Shown: piece by piece, positions 36,860 through 45,986 of the stretch
How the letters are laid out: every line of letters starts with the position of its first letter
How positions within the stretch are numbered: position 1 is the first letter of the stretch
The notes under the pieces: model-generated
What the model saw: only the letters and a program-made list of their open reading frames with translations
Told to the model about the DNA's origin: nothing
Database searches by the model: none
Source of the DNA: Sutcliffiella horikoshii
Lineage (GTDB): Bacteria > Bacillota > Bacilli > Bacillales > Bacillaceae_I
Direction of reading: 5' to 3'
NCBI RefSeq assembly: GCF_021991925.1
Contig: NZ_RXZI01000003.1
Location: forward strand, 124,001 to 188,000
DNA length: 64,000 bases
Made by a program: the position numbers and the translations under genes

Positions 36860-36873
36860 TGAATACGTTTTCA
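36860..36873. promoter_or_regulatory. cre-like site before brnQ
   Basis: TGAATACGTTTTCA, one mismatch from TGWAARCGYTWWCW. Confidence 0.6.
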
Positions 36874-36882
36874 TCCTATCAT

Positions 36883-36897
36883 AATTTTGATGAAATT
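36883..36897. promoter_or_regulatory. CodY-like box before brnQ
   Basis: AATTTTGATGAAATT matches 12 of 15 positions of the CodY motif AATTTTCWGAAAATT. BrnQ is a CodY target in B. subtilis. Confidence 0.5.
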
Positions 36898-37037
36898 TGT
36901 CGAATAACTTAAAAGTTCAACAATTCAATATATTAGAAAAACATTTATTAGTTTAACATGTCTATACAAGAGTTGAAAGGGGAAATTGCAAATTTCCTGT
37001 AATTCCTTTTAATAAATATAGATGAACTTCTTAAACT

Positions 37038-37166
37038 CCTGTAGATTTACGTTCCAGGTGTTCGTTTTCCGCGGGACGGTGCTTGAGCCTCCTCACTTCG
37101 TTGCGGGGTCTCAAGTCTACCGTTCTCCCCCGCTGGAGTCTCACACCTTGCACTCCAATCTACAGG
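37038..37166 (-). repeat. Fold-back repeat copy 6
   Basis: Outer arms CCTGTAGATT (37038-37047) / AATCTACAGG (37157-37166): T-to-A on one side is matched by A-to-T on the other compared with copies 3, 4 and 7. Inner stem ACGGTGCTTGAG / CTCAAGTCTACCGT. Confidence 0.85.
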
Positions 37167-37299
37167 TGGATATCTTTTAAGGGTTACGCTTATCTTTTCC
37201 ATGGATATAAAGTATGCTAACATTAATATTCGCTTAGAATAAAAATTTATCTATATATATTTGATGAATTCTATTCCTCATAAAAAAATGGAGGATGAC

Positions 37300-38436
37300 A
37301 TGATTTATTTAGACAATAGCGCAACAACTAAACCATATAAAGAAGTTCTGAATTCTTATCTGACGGTATCAACGGATTATTACGGGAATCCCTCCTCCAT
37401 CCATTCGATGGGAGGAGAAGCGGAGAAGCTGCTGCACCGATCTCGTGAGACCATTGCTTCCCTTTTGAGTGTTCATCATAAGGAAGTGATTTTCACATCT
37501 GGTGGGACCGAGAGCAATAACCTTGCCATAAAAGGAAGCGCCCTTAGTAAAAAAAGCATAGGGAACCACATCATCACTACGTCAATAGAACATCCCTCTG
37601 TCATCAATGCGATAAAAGACTTGGAGGCGGAAGGATTTGATGTTACGATTCTGCCGGTCGATAAGGATGGAAGGATCTCCACCGAGCAAGTAAAGGCAGC
37701 AATAAGGAAAGAAACGGTCCTTATCTCCATTATTCACGTAAATAATGAGACGGGAGTCATTCAACCCGTGAAAGAAATCGGTGAACTTCTTGCAAACTAT
37801 CCACAAGTAACCTTCCATGTAGATCACATACAGGGAATAGGAAAAGTTACATTAAATATGCAAAACATCGATCTTTGCTCCCTTTCTGCACACAAATTTC
37901 ATGGCCTGAAAGGAAATGGGATCCTCATTGCTAAAAGCGGGGTGAAACTCCACCCAATCCTTAGTGGAGGAAATCAGGAATGGACACTCCGTTCGGGAAC
38001 AGAGAATGTTGCTGGAATTGTGGCAATGACCAAGGCACTTAGAATGACATTGGAAAAAGGAGAGAACGGCCTGTCGGAAATGCAGGCATTGAAGAATTTC
38101 TGTATACATGAGTTGAAGAAAATGGATGGTGTGTTCCTCCATACGCCAGAAACTCATTCCGCTCCGCATATCATTAACTTTTCGGTACCTGGCATCAAGT
38201 CAGAAGTATTGGTACATGCACTTGGATCAAAGAAGGTTTTCGTTTCCACCACTTCTGCTTGCTCCTCCAAGCGAAAAGCGCCAAGTAAGACATTGATGGC
38301 AATGGGCGTTTCCAGGGAAAAAGCAGAAAGCGCGATAAGGGTGAGCATGACCTATCATACAACCAAGCAGGAAATTCAAACATTCCTTCATGAACTTGAA
38401 GATGCAATTATTACTATAAAAGAAGTAACGAGGTAA
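37300..38436 (+). CDS. nifZ: Cysteine desulfurase NifZ
   Basis: 378 residues from ATG 37300 (TGGAGG ahead); an upstream in-frame TTG at 37261 lacks a ribosome site. PLP-dependent class V enzyme: YLDNSATTKPY at the start, PLP lysine in LSAHKFHGLKG near residue 200, catalytic cysteine in TTSACSSKRKAPS near 325. It takes sulfur from cysteine and passes it to ThiI, encoded 5 nt downstream, for 4-thiouridine in tRNA. This pairing is the known NifZ-ThiI system of Bacillus. Confidence 0.94.
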   Translation: MIYLDNSATTKPYKEVLNSYLTVSTDYYGNPSSIHSMGGEAEKLLHRSRETIASLLSVHHKEVIFTSGGTESNNLAIKGSALSKKSIGNHIITTSIEHPSVINAIKDLEAEGFDVTILPVDKDGRISTEQVKAAIRKETVLISIIHVNNETGVIQPVKEIGELLANYPQVTFHVDHIQGIGKVTLNMQNIDLCSLSAHKFHGLKGNGILIAKSGVKLHPILSGGNQEWTLRSGTENVAGIVAMTKALRMTLEKGENGLSEMQALKNFCIHELKKMDGVFLHTPETHSAPHIINFSVPGIKSEVLVHALGSKKVFVSTTSACSSKRKAPSKTLMAMGVSREKAESAIRVSMTYHTTKQEIQTFLHELEDAIITIKEVTR

Positions 38437-38441
38437 AGAAC

Positions 38442-39653
38442 ATGAAATATGATCATATATTAATCCGGTTTGGTGAACTATCCACCAAAGGAAGAAATAG
38501 AAAGCAGTTTGTCCAACGACTCAGCTATAACATTCTTGAAAAGATAAAGGATTTTCCTGAAATAAGCATTGAAAAAAGCAGGGACAGAATGTTCATCAAA
38601 TTGAATGGTGAGCCACATGAACCAATCATTGACCGCCTTCAAAGCATTTTTGGCATCCACTCATTCAGTTTGGCTGTTAAAACAAAAACGGAAATCGAAA
38701 GCATGAAAGAAGGTGCTTTGTTTGCCCTTGAAGCGTTACCCTATAAAGGCAAGACCTTCAAGGTCACGGCTAAACGCGCCTATAAGAATTTTGAGCTTGA
38801 TACCAATGAACTCAACCACGCAATCGGGTCACACCTACTGCGTAATACAGAAGATGATTTAACAGTCAATGTGAAACAGCCTGATATCAATGTCAGAGTG
38901 GAAGTCAGAGAAGAAGCGACCTATATTACCTGTAAAGATATTATGGGGGCAGGTGGGCTTCCTGTTGGAACAAGTGGCACAGGTGTACTGATGCTTTCTG
39001 GTGGAATTGATAGTCCTGTAGCCGGCTATTTGTCAATGAAACGTGGAATTCGACTGGAGGTTGTTCATTTCTTCAGTCCACCTTATACAAGTGAACGTGC
39101 CAAACAGAAGGTGGTCGAGCTGACAGAAAGGCTTACAGACTTTGGTCACTCCATCAACTTGCATATCGTGCCATTCACAGACATTCAAGTAGCCATTCAA
39201 AAGCAGGTTCCTGAAAACTACACTATGACTTCTACAAGAAGGTTCATGTTGAAGATCGCTGATAAAATACGAGAAAAAGAACAAGGTCTTGCCATCATCA
39301 CCGGAGAGAGCCTTGGGCAGGTAGCAAGCCAAACGCTGCAAAGCATGTCCACCATCAATGAGGTCACGTCAACTCCCATCATCAGGCCATTGATCACCAT
39401 GGACAAAATTGAAATCATGGATATCGCAAGGAAGATTGATACCTTGGAAATCTCCAATAGACCTTATGAAGATTGCTGTACCATTTTTACTCCATCCGCT
39501 CCAAAAACGAAACCCAAAAAGGAAAAAATCAATTTTTACGAAAGCTTTTTCGATATTGATAAAATGGTCGACGATGCGGTAGAGCGTACGGAGAAACTGC
39601 TAATTACAGGGAAAAAGAAAGAAGAAGACAGCAGTATCAATGATTTGTTTTAA
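38442..39653 (+). CDS. thiI: tRNA 4-thiouridine synthetase ThiI
   Basis: 403 residues. N-terminal ferredoxin-like and THUMP domains (~60-165) bind tRNA; the PP-loop ATP pyrophosphatase signature LSGGIDSPVAGYL is near residue 185. No C-terminal rhodanese domain, as in Bacillus ThiI; ends RTEKLLITGKKKEEDSSI. The TGESLGQVASQT and CTIFTP segments are typical. Inserts sulfur at U8 of tRNA with NifZ as donor; genes are 5 nt apart. Confidence 0.96.
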   Translation: MKYDHILIRFGELSTKGRNRKQFVQRLSYNILEKIKDFPEISIEKSRDRMFIKLNGEPHEPIIDRLQSIFGIHSFSLAVKTKTEIESMKEGALFALEALPYKGKTFKVTAKRAYKNFELDTNELNHAIGSHLLRNTEDDLTVNVKQPDINVRVEVREEATYITCKDIMGAGGLPVGTSGTGVLMLSGGIDSPVAGYLSMKRGIRLEVVHFFSPPYTSERAKQKVVELTERLTDFGHSINLHIVPFTDIQVAIQKQVPENYTMTSTRRFMLKIADKIREKEQGLAIITGESLGQVASQTLQSMSTINEVTSTPIIRPLITMDKIEIMDIARKIDTLEISNRPYEDCCTIFTPSAPKTKPKKEKINFYESFFDIDKMVDDAVERTEKLLITGKKKEEDSSINDLF

Positions 39654-39691
39654 TAATAGGGTGCTGTGAAGAATTACCATTTTTAAAACAT

Positions 39692-39721
39692 GAATGATGC
39701 CATGTGTTTTGACACATTCTA
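39692..39721 (+). promoter_or_regulatory. Sigma-G promoter of the SASP gene
   Basis: GAATG (39692-39696), 18-bp spacer, CATTCTA (39715-39721): full match to the sigma-G consensus GHATR-N18-CATNHTA. Transcribed in the forespore. Confidence 0.9.
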
Positions 39722-39744
39722 TATTCACAAGGAGGTGAAAACAC

Positions 39745-39948
39745 ATGGCAAACAACAGTTCAAACCAACTAGTTGTACCTGGTGTACAACAAGCTCTTGA
39801 CCAAATGAAATACGAAATCGCTTCTGAATTCGGAGTTCAACTTGGTCCTGATGCAACTGCTCGCGCTAACGGTTCCGTTGGTGGAGAAATCACTAAACGC
39901 TTAGTTCAAATGGCTGAACAAAGCTTCAGCGGTGGTTACCAAAAATAA
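39745..39948 (+). CDS. sspA: Alpha/beta-type small acid-soluble spore protein
   Basis: 67 residues, rich in Gly, Ala, Gln and Asn. Contains the GPR protease site YEIASEFGV near residue 27 and the second conserved block [13 protein letters not shown] near 48. Coats spore DNA and protects it from damage, and is degraded on germination. AAGGAGGTG lies before ATG. Sits after thiI, where B. subtilis has sspA. Confidence 0.96.
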   Translation: MANNSSNQLVVPGVQQALDQMKYEIASEFGVQLGPDATARANGSVGGEITKRLVQMAEQSFSGGYQK

Positions 39949-39965
39949 TATATAAAATGGCTACG

Positions 39966-39990
39966 AGGTGGGGGAAACCCCACCTTTCTT
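39966..39990 (+). terminator. Terminator after sspA
   Basis: AGGTGGGG / CCCCACCT stem followed by TTCTTCTATTCTT. Confidence 0.65.
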
Positions 39991-40017
39991 CTATTCTTAT
40001 CTTGGAGGTGCTTTTTA

Positions 40018-40113
40018 ATGAAGGAGCAAAATCAAGTAGAAAAACAGCAGAAGAAACAGGGCAGAAAACGTCGTAATGAGCCAAAACATGCTGAAAAATC
40101 GAATGAGCAGTAA
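40018..40113 (+). CDS. Small basic 31-residue protein
   Basis: 31 codons from ATG 40018, with a strong TTGGAGGTG 7-8 nt ahead and a terminator 9 nt after the stop. Very hydrophilic: runs of Gln, Lys and Arg (QKKQGRKRRNEPKHAEKS) and no hydrophobic core. Lies 70 nt after the sspA stop, so read-through from the sigma-G promoter may express it in the forespore. Looks like a small DNA- or RNA-binding or spore-core protein, but I recognise no family. Confidence 0.65.
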   Translation: MKEQNQVEKQQKKQGRKRRNEPKHAEKSNEQ

Positions 40114-40123
40114 TTATTTTCTG

Positions 40124-40156
40124 AACACCTTCTTTTAGGAAGGTGTTTTTATTTTA
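40124..40156 (+). terminator. Terminator after the 31-residue gene
   Basis: AACACCTTC / GAAGGTGTT stem, 6-nt loop, then TTTTATTTT. Confidence 0.8.
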
Positions 40157-40262
40157 AGGAGTTTATTCATGGCGTTTTTAATGAATGATGGATCAGTTAG
40201 ACCTAAGTGTGGTGTGTTTACTTCAAAAATAATTATATGAAATGACCTCAATTTTATAGTAG

Positions 40263-40484
40263 TTTGGTCAATCTACTGCTTTGTTCGGACAAATATGGTT
40301 TAAATATGCAGGTGGTTCGGCCAATTGAAGATGAGGTTTGGTCAAGAAACTTGATGGTTCAGTCATTTGAAAAATTGGTTCGGTCACTTTTTGAAAAACT
40401 TCGGTCAACGTTGCCAAATCTTTGGTCAACTTTTAAAAAACTTCGGACAACTTCTGCAAATCTTTGGACATTTACTAAATCACC
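40263..40484. repeat. 21-bp-period array, core TTYGGTCAA (10 units)
   Basis: Cores at 40263, 40284, 40316, 40337, 40358, 40379, 40400, 40421, 40442 and 40463: all steps are 21 bp except one of 32 bp. Cores vary as TTTGGTCAA, TTCGGTCAA, TTCGGACAA, TTCGGCCAA. The DNA between cores is A/T-rich and diverged. No gene signals in the gap up to ytcI. Confidence 0.85.
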
Positions 40485-40577
40485 ACAAAAATAATGAATA
40501 ATTCTACAAAACAATTCAAATTATTTTAAAAATTTTGTAAGATGGAGGTAGTACTATTACAAAGGGGATGACTTCAT

Positions 40578-42164
40578 ATGAAAAGAGAAGAACTTTTAGC
40601 ACCGCAAAAGTACAATCTGGTTGAAGAAGTTGCAAAGTACGCGATGGATAGTGAAAAGCTTGCCTTGATCTGGGAGAGCGAGCAAGGGGAGAAAGAACAA
40701 GTAACTTATCAAGAGTTAATGAAAGCTGCAAATAAAATTGGAAACGCTTTACTTTCGGAAGGATTGAAAAAAGGGGATGTAGTCCTTGTCATGATGCCAA
40801 GGCTGATAGATTCCTATCAAGTGTACCTTGGAGCGCTAAAAGCGGGGATTGTAGTGATTCCATGCTCTGAAATGCTAAGGGAAAAAGATTTAGCCTATCG
40901 TATTGAGCACGGGGATGTTAAGGGAATCATTACATATCAACCGTTCGTGGAACAGGCAGATAAACTGGAGGAAGTAAGCAACCTGGTAAGATTCAGTGTT
41001 GGAGGAATAGCTGAAAAAGGGTGGACAAACCTTCATGAAGCGATGGAAAAACAATCCGATGAACTGGAATTTGCTTCGACTTCCAATGATGACATGGCAT
41101 TCCTATCCTATACATCCGGGACAACAGGCAATCCGAAAGGGGTCGTCCACACGCATGGCTGGGCTTATGCACATCTTCGTACGACATCTAAGAATTGGCT
41201 AGGGATCGAAGACAATGACGTGGTGTGGGCAACAGCTAGCCCTGGCTGGCAAAAATGGATTTGGAGTCCTTTCTTATCTACACTTGGTTCCGGGGCAACG
41301 GGATTTGTCTATCATGGCAAGTTCGATCCGAACACATATTTGAAGCTGTTGGAGAAATATGAAGTAAATGTCCTCTGTTGCACACCAACGGAATATCGTT
41401 TAATGGCGAAAGTGGATAACTTGAATGCTTATCAGCTACCGCACCTTCACAGTGCAGTTTCAGCTGGTGAACCGTTGAATCGTGAAGTCATTGAGACATT
41501 CCGCAAGCATTTCCAAGTAGACGTGAGAGATGGTTACGGACAAACCGAAAACACGCTTCTGCTTGGAGTGTTAAAGGGGATGGAGATCAAGTCGGGATCG
41601 ATGGGGAAACCGACACCTGGTAACAGGGTGACAATTATAAATGAGAATGCGGAGGAGTGTGCGGTCGGGGAAGTAGGGGACATCGCCGTCCATGTGGAGA
41701 CACCGGCCTTATTCAAGCACTATTACAAAGATCCGGAGCGTACCTCCAGACAATTCAGAGGGGACTATTATATTACAGGTGATAAGGCGAAAAAAGATGA
41801 AGACGGATATTTTTGGTTTGAAGGCAGAAGCGATGATATCATTATCAGCTCAGGATATACCATTGGACCGTTTGAAGTGGAAGATGCATTAGTAAAGCAT
41901 CCGTTGGTACGTGAGTGCGCTGTTGTGGCAAGTCCAGATGAAATCAGGGGGAATGTGGTGAAGGCATTTGTCGTCCTGCAAGATGGAGTGGATCAGGATG
42001 AAGCAAAACTGACAAAGCTGCTTCAGGAGCATGTCAAAGAACTGACGGCACCATATAAATACCCAAGGAAAATCGAGTATGTGACAGAACTTCCGAAAAC
42101 CACTTCAGGAAAAATAAGAAGAATAGAATTAAGGCAACAGGAATTAGCCCAAGCGGCTAAATAA
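40578..42164 (+). CDS. ytcI: Acyl-CoA synthetase YtcI (AMP-forming)
   Basis: 528 residues, ANL superfamily. P-loop-like YTSGTTGNPKGVVHTHG near residue 175, DGYGQTENTLL near 318, GDKAKKDEDGYFWFEGR with DDIIISSGYTIGPFEVE near 400-430, and catalytic lysine in LPKTTSGKIRR near 510. Activates short, probably branched, carboxylic acids; the family in Bacillus and Listeria includes the 2-methylbutyryl-CoA enzyme MbcS. A paralogue in style of acsA at 17 kb. Followed by a terminator. Confidence 0.88.
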   Translation: MKREELLAPQKYNLVEEVAKYAMDSEKLALIWESEQGEKEQVTYQELMKAANKIGNALLSEGLKKGDVVLVMMPRLIDSYQVYLGALKAGIVVIPCSEMLREKDLAYRIEHGDVKGIITYQPFVEQADKLEEVSNLVRFSVGGIAEKGWTNLHEAMEKQSDELEFASTSNDDMAFLSYTSGTTGNPKGVVHTHGWAYAHLRTTSKNWLGIEDNDVVWATASPGWQKWIWSPFLSTLGSGATGFVYHGKFDPNTYLKLLEKYEVNVLCCTPTEYRLMAKVDNLNAYQLPHLHSAVSAGEPLNREVIETFRKHFQVDVRDGYGQTENTLLLGVLKGMEIKSGSMGKPTPGNRVTIINENAEECAVGEVGDIAVHVETPALFKHYYKDPERTSRQFRGDYYITGDKAKKDEDGYFWFEGRSDDIIISSGYTIGPFEVEDALVKHPLVRECAVVASPDEIRGNVVKAFVVLQDGVDQDEAKLTKLLQEHVKELTAPYKYPRKIEYVTELPKTTSGKIRRIELRQQELAQAAK

Positions 42165-42170
42165 TTCAAA

Positions 42171-42224
42171 GAAGGCAGGCTGGTGGGGACACGATTCCTT
42201 GACTCCACCTATCCTGCCTTTTTT
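42171..42224 (+). terminator. Terminator after ytcI
   Basis: AAGGCAGG...GGTGG / CCACCT...CCTGCCTTTTTT stem. Confidence 0.8.
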
Positions 42225-42300
42225 AATGCAATTTTTTTGTGCATAATCTTAACAAATGATACTCTAATAGTAATTTTATAAAAAGAAGGAGCAAGAACAC

Positions 42301-43899
42301 ATGGGAGAAATCTGGTACGGTGGAACAATCTATACAATGAAAGCAGAAATGGAAACGGTGGAGGCCGTTTATACAGAAGATGGACTCATTAAAAACTTAG
42401 GATCCAGGGAGAATCTTTTCGCTACATACCCGGATGCCAAAAAACAAGATATTAAAGGGGCAGTAATGTACCCAGGCTTCACAGACAGCCATATGCACCT
42501 GATAGGGCATGGAGAAAAGCTGCTTCGCCTCGATCTTTCCACCTATACCTCTTCTCAAGATGTTAAAGAGGTACTTCTAAAAAAAGTTCAAGAAACTCCA
42601 GAAGGCGAATGGATTTTCGGGGAGGGGTGGAATGAGAATAATTTTGTCGACCGTAAAATATTTCATAAAACGGAACTCGATGAAATTACGTCATCTCACC
42701 CCATGATTTTATCGAGGGTTTGCAGGCATGCTGTCTTGGTCAATACAAGGGCTTTGGAACTCGCAGGCATCACTAAAGATACAGAAAATCCCCCTGGTGG
42801 TGTGATTGTTAAAGATATAATTGGGGAACCGACAGGCTATCTCCTTGACCAGGCACAAGAATTAGTGAAAAAAATGATACCAAAAGCAAGTGAGAATTAC
42901 CTTTATCAGGCTTTGAAGACTTCGATTGAAGATTGTATACGTCTTGGGCTCGTTGGAAGTCACAGTGAGGATTTAAGCTATTATGGTAGTTTCACGAAAA
43001 CTTATGGTGCCTTTCAAAACCTAATTGAACGGGATGGCTTTAAATATCGGGCACATCTCTTGGTACATCATGAAGTGGTAGATGATATGCATGAAGAAGG
43101 GCATCGTTATAAAGATACAACCGGTTATATTACTCTTGGCTCTATGAAGATTTTTGCAGACGGGGCATTAGGCGGCAGAACAGCCCTATTGAGCCGTCCA
43201 TATAATGACGCCCCGGAAACATCCGGTGTGGCCATTCATACCCCAACTCAATTAGAAAACCTGGTTAAAAAGGCGAGGGACTATGGCATGACGGTGGCCG
43301 TCCACACAATTGGAGATCTCGCATTTGAATATATGTTGGATGCCATAGAAAAGCATCCTGCACCGGTAGGAGAGCGAGATAGATTGATTCATGCCCAAAT
43401 CTTAACCAGTGATCTGATAGAAAGAGCAAAACAGCTTCCATTAATACTAGATATTCAACCACGCTTTGTGGCAACAGACTTCCCATGGATTATTGAACGC
43501 TTAGGGGAAGAAAGATTGAACTACTCGTATGCTTGGAAAACGTTATTAGACGAAGGGTTGATTTGTGCAGGTGGCTCTGATGCACCTATCGAACCGGTAG
43601 ACCCGCTCCTTGGCATCCACGCTGCTGTTACAAGGCAAACTCCCGGTGACCCGGAGAAAACGGTCTACCAACCAGAACAGTGCCTATCTATGTATGAGGC
43701 AATAGGACTCTTTACAAAGGGAAGTGCCCAAGCAATTTCCGAGGAACATAAACAAGGCATCATCGAAAAAGGCTACTATGCCGATTTTACTGTCCTTGAT
43801 ACAGACCTATTCCAAGCAACACAAGATGATATTTTAGATGCAAATGTCATGATGACCATTATTGATGGCACCGTGATGTATGTAAGACAAGATTCTTAA
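42301..43899 (+). CDS. ytcJ: YtcJ-like amidohydrolase
   Basis: 532 residues, amidohydrolase 3 family. Metal-site motifs: YPGFTDSHMHLIGHG near 55-68, SMKIFADGALGGRTALL near 280, VAVHTIGDLA near 335, IHAQIL near 365 and GGSDAPIEPVDPLLGIHAAV near 425. Substrate unknown; family members act on cyclic amides or N-acyl compounds. Directly behind ytcI, as in B. subtilis. Confidence 0.88.
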   Translation: MGEIWYGGTIYTMKAEMETVEAVYTEDGLIKNLGSRENLFATYPDAKKQDIKGAVMYPGFTDSHMHLIGHGEKLLRLDLSTYTSSQDVKEVLLKKVQETPEGEWIFGEGWNENNFVDRKIFHKTELDEITSSHPMILSRVCRHAVLVNTRALELAGITKDTENPPGGVIVKDIIGEPTGYLLDQAQELVKKMIPKASENYLYQALKTSIEDCIRLGLVGSHSEDLSYYGSFTKTYGAFQNLIERDGFKYRAHLLVHHEVVDDMHEEGHRYKDTTGYITLGSMKIFADGALGGRTALLSRPYNDAPETSGVAIHTPTQLENLVKKARDYGMTVAVHTIGDLAFEYMLDAIEKHPAPVGERDRLIHAQILTSDLIERAKQLPLILDIQPRFVATDFPWIIERLGEERLNYSYAWKTLLDEGLICAGGSDAPIEPVDPLLGIHAAVTRQTPGDPEKTVYQPEQCLSMYEAIGLFTKGSAQAISEEHKQGIIEKGYYADFTVLDTDLFQATQDDILDANVMMTIIDGTVMYVRQDS

Positions 43900-43904
43900 C
43901 TTAT

Positions 43905-43954
43905 GAAAAAAGGTAACCGGGGGACACTTATACCTTCAATGTCCTCCGATTACC
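43905..43954 (-). terminator. Terminator of nadK2
   Basis: Minus strand: GGTAATCGGAGGACA / TGTCCCCCGGTTACC stem followed by TTTTTT. Confidence 0.75.
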
Positions 43955-43985
43955 AATGATGTGTCAAGCTCTCAAAAATTCCAGC

Positions 43986-44786
43986 CTACAAGAAAGTCCT
44001 CTTAACCTTCTCCCAAAATGAATTATCCTTCAACTTAACCGTCTTAATTTTTTTATCAGTCAATTGAATATCCAAACGCTCGACATGCTTAATGCTTAAA
44101 GCCTCATTATCAATCCCGATTGTAGGATAATCGTTGCCGTCTTGTATCACTTTCAATGTCAGCTTTCTTGCACCGGCCATGATAAATGGTGATCCAAGCG
44201 TCCTGTAACTGTTATTGTTGATTGATGCCAATTCACTCACTTGAAAGCATGGCAACATCGGATCAACGACTGCCCCTTGTACGGATTTATTATAAGCTGT
44301 ACTGCCTGTAGGGGTAGATACGATCATCCCATCCCCGCGGAATGTTTCAAAGTGGAGATCATCTATGTAGACATCTATAGCGAATGTTTTAATGATGGCA
44401 GAACGGATCGAGCATTCGTTCAAACATTGGAATGTTGACACCCCATCAATAGATACTTCAATGGTAGGGTACTTTCTCACCTCAATTTGTTCAAAGGTCA
44501 TTGCTTCGACCATTTTTTCTGTATCATCAATATGGAAGTCGCAATAGAAACTAGACGTGTCTCCGGTGTTGATGCCGGCGTATAGGCAGTCCTCTTTGAA
44601 GCCTGTTTTTTGTACCGCTTGCAGGAATGTACCATCTCCACCGACTGCCACAATGATATTGGCATGTTGGTAATCATTTAGAATTTCGAAGTTATTTTGT
44701 TCAGCCAATTGCTCAAGCTTTGCAACTTTGGCCACCAATTCTTCTTCTCTTTTGTAAAAGAAAAAAATTTTACGGCGTTCTGTCAT
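43986..44786 (-). CDS. nadK2: NAD kinase 2
   Basis: 266 residues. Carries the diacylglycerol-kinase-like NAD kinase motifs: VAVGGDGTFLQAV near residue 47, NTGDTSSFYCDF near 70, FRGDGMIVSTPTGSTAYNKSV near 150. Phosphorylates NAD to NADP. Corresponds to B. subtilis ytdI (nadK2/ppnKB). ATG preceded by GGAGGC. Divergent from sppA. Confidence 0.94.
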   Translation of the reverse strand: MTERRKIFFFYKREEELVAKVAKLEQLAEQNNFEILNDYQHANIIVAVGGDGTFLQAVQKTGFKEDCLYAGINTGDTSSFYCDFHIDDTEKMVEAMTFEQIEVRKYPTIEVSIDGVSTFQCLNECSIRSAIIKTFAIDVYIDDLHFETFRGDGMIVSTPTGSTAYNKSVQGAVVDPMLPCFQVSELASINNNSYRTLGSPFIMAGARKLTLKVIQDGNDYPTIGIDNEALSIKHVERLDIQLTDKKIKTVKLKDNSFWEKVKRTFL

Positions 44787-44966
44787 CCTTATTGCCTCCT
44801 CAATTATAATAAAAATTGGAATACTAACAAAAAATATCCAGAAAACATTACCCTTTTGGAAAGAACTTTAGTACAATTCTATATTGTGATAAGTTTACCA
44901 TTTTGATGAAACTTTTTAAAACCATTTAACGTATAGGTACTGTACGAACAACTAGGAGGTTTGAAT

Positions 44967-45977
44967 ATGAACGGAAAGCGTTGGGCCGCGTTAGGGATAG
45001 CGGCGTTGTTATTTTTTGTTTCCATCATCACAAGCATAGCCACAAGGCCATCCGAAAGCGCCACATCTGAGTCATTTTCCAGTATTTTCGGGGGCGAAGC
45101 AGAATTCATCGAAGAAGTAATAAAGGATGGAAGTCCAAACCGTAAGATACTTGTATTGGAAGTGAACGGTGTTATTCAAGATACCGGAAGTGATGTAACT
45201 TCCATCTTTCAATCACCAGGCTACAATCATCGTCAGTTTTTAAGAATGTTAGACCAGGCTAAGGAAGATAATTCCGTACAAGGGATCATTGTCCGAGTGA
45301 ATTCCCCGGGTGGGGGAGTGTCAGAGAGTGCAGAGATACATAAGCGATTGGTGGAAATCAAGGAAGAAACAGAAAAGCCAATCTATATTTCTATGGGTAC
45401 GATGGCTGCTTCAGGAGGGTATTATATAGCTGCTCCTGCTGACAAAATCTATGCATCTCGTGAAACGATTACTGGTTCCATAGGAGTCATTATGCAGGGA
45501 ATTAATTATAAAGAGCTTGCTGAAAACTATGGAGTGAAATTTGAAACCATTAAAAGCGGTCCTTATAAAGATATCATGTCCCCGACAAAGGACATGTCTG
45601 AAGAAGAACGCCAGATCCTGCAATCCATGGTAGACAATATGTATAACCAGTTTGTGGAGGTTATCGCTGAGGGCAGGGGAATGAGTGAAGCGGAAGTACG
45701 TAATTTTGCGGACGGACGAATCTATGATGGGCAACAGGCAAAGGACATTAATATTGTAGATGAGCTTGGCTACTTTGAAGATGTCATCGATGCGATGAAG
45801 AATGACCATGAGTTGGGGAATGTCCAGGTGGTTCAATATACAGAAAACCTGGGATGGGGCTCCTTATTCAGTATGAATGTTCAATCCCTATTGAAGCCAG
45901 AGTCAGAAATGCAGATGTTGGCAAGACTGATCAATCAACCTAATTCTCCAAGACTAATGTACTTATATGCAGAGTAG
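44967..45977 (+). CDS. sppA: Signal peptide peptidase SppA
   Basis: 336 residues from ATG 44967 (AGGAGG 7 nt ahead). N-terminal membrane helix (WAALGIAALLFFVSIITSIA), then an S49 serine protease outside the membrane. Ser in MGTMAASGGYYIA near residue 147 and Lys in ETIKSGPYKDIMSP near 199 form the dyad. Degrades signal-peptide remnants; implicated in lantibiotic resistance in B. subtilis. yteJ follows 9 nt later. Confidence 0.95.
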   Translation: MNGKRWAALGIAALLFFVSIITSIATRPSESATSESFSSIFGGEAEFIEEVIKDGSPNRKILVLEVNGVIQDTGSDVTSIFQSPGYNHRQFLRMLDQAKEDNSVQGIIVRVNSPGGGVSESAEIHKRLVEIKEETEKPIYISMGTMAASGGYYIAAPADKIYASRETITGSIGVIMQGINYKELAENYGVKFETIKSGPYKDIMSPTKDMSEEERQILQSMVDNMYNQFVEVIAEGRGMSEAEVRNFADGRIYDGQQAKDINIVDELGYFEDVIDAMKNDHELGNVQVVQYTENLGWGSLFSMNVQSLLKPESEMQMLARLINQPNSPRLMYLYAE

Positions 45978-45986
45978 GAGGGGAAT

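Noticed and set aside
36832-37299. T-box or SAM-type riboswitch before brnQ or nifZ
   Set aside because: No AGGGTGGTACCGCG-like sequence or other known riboswitch core in the gap; what it holds is a cre-like site, a CodY-like box and repeat copy 6.
40264-40494. 76-residue plus-strand open frame
   Set aside because: It lies wholly inside the 21-bp repeat array, has no ribosome site, and its heptad pattern follows from the repeat period.
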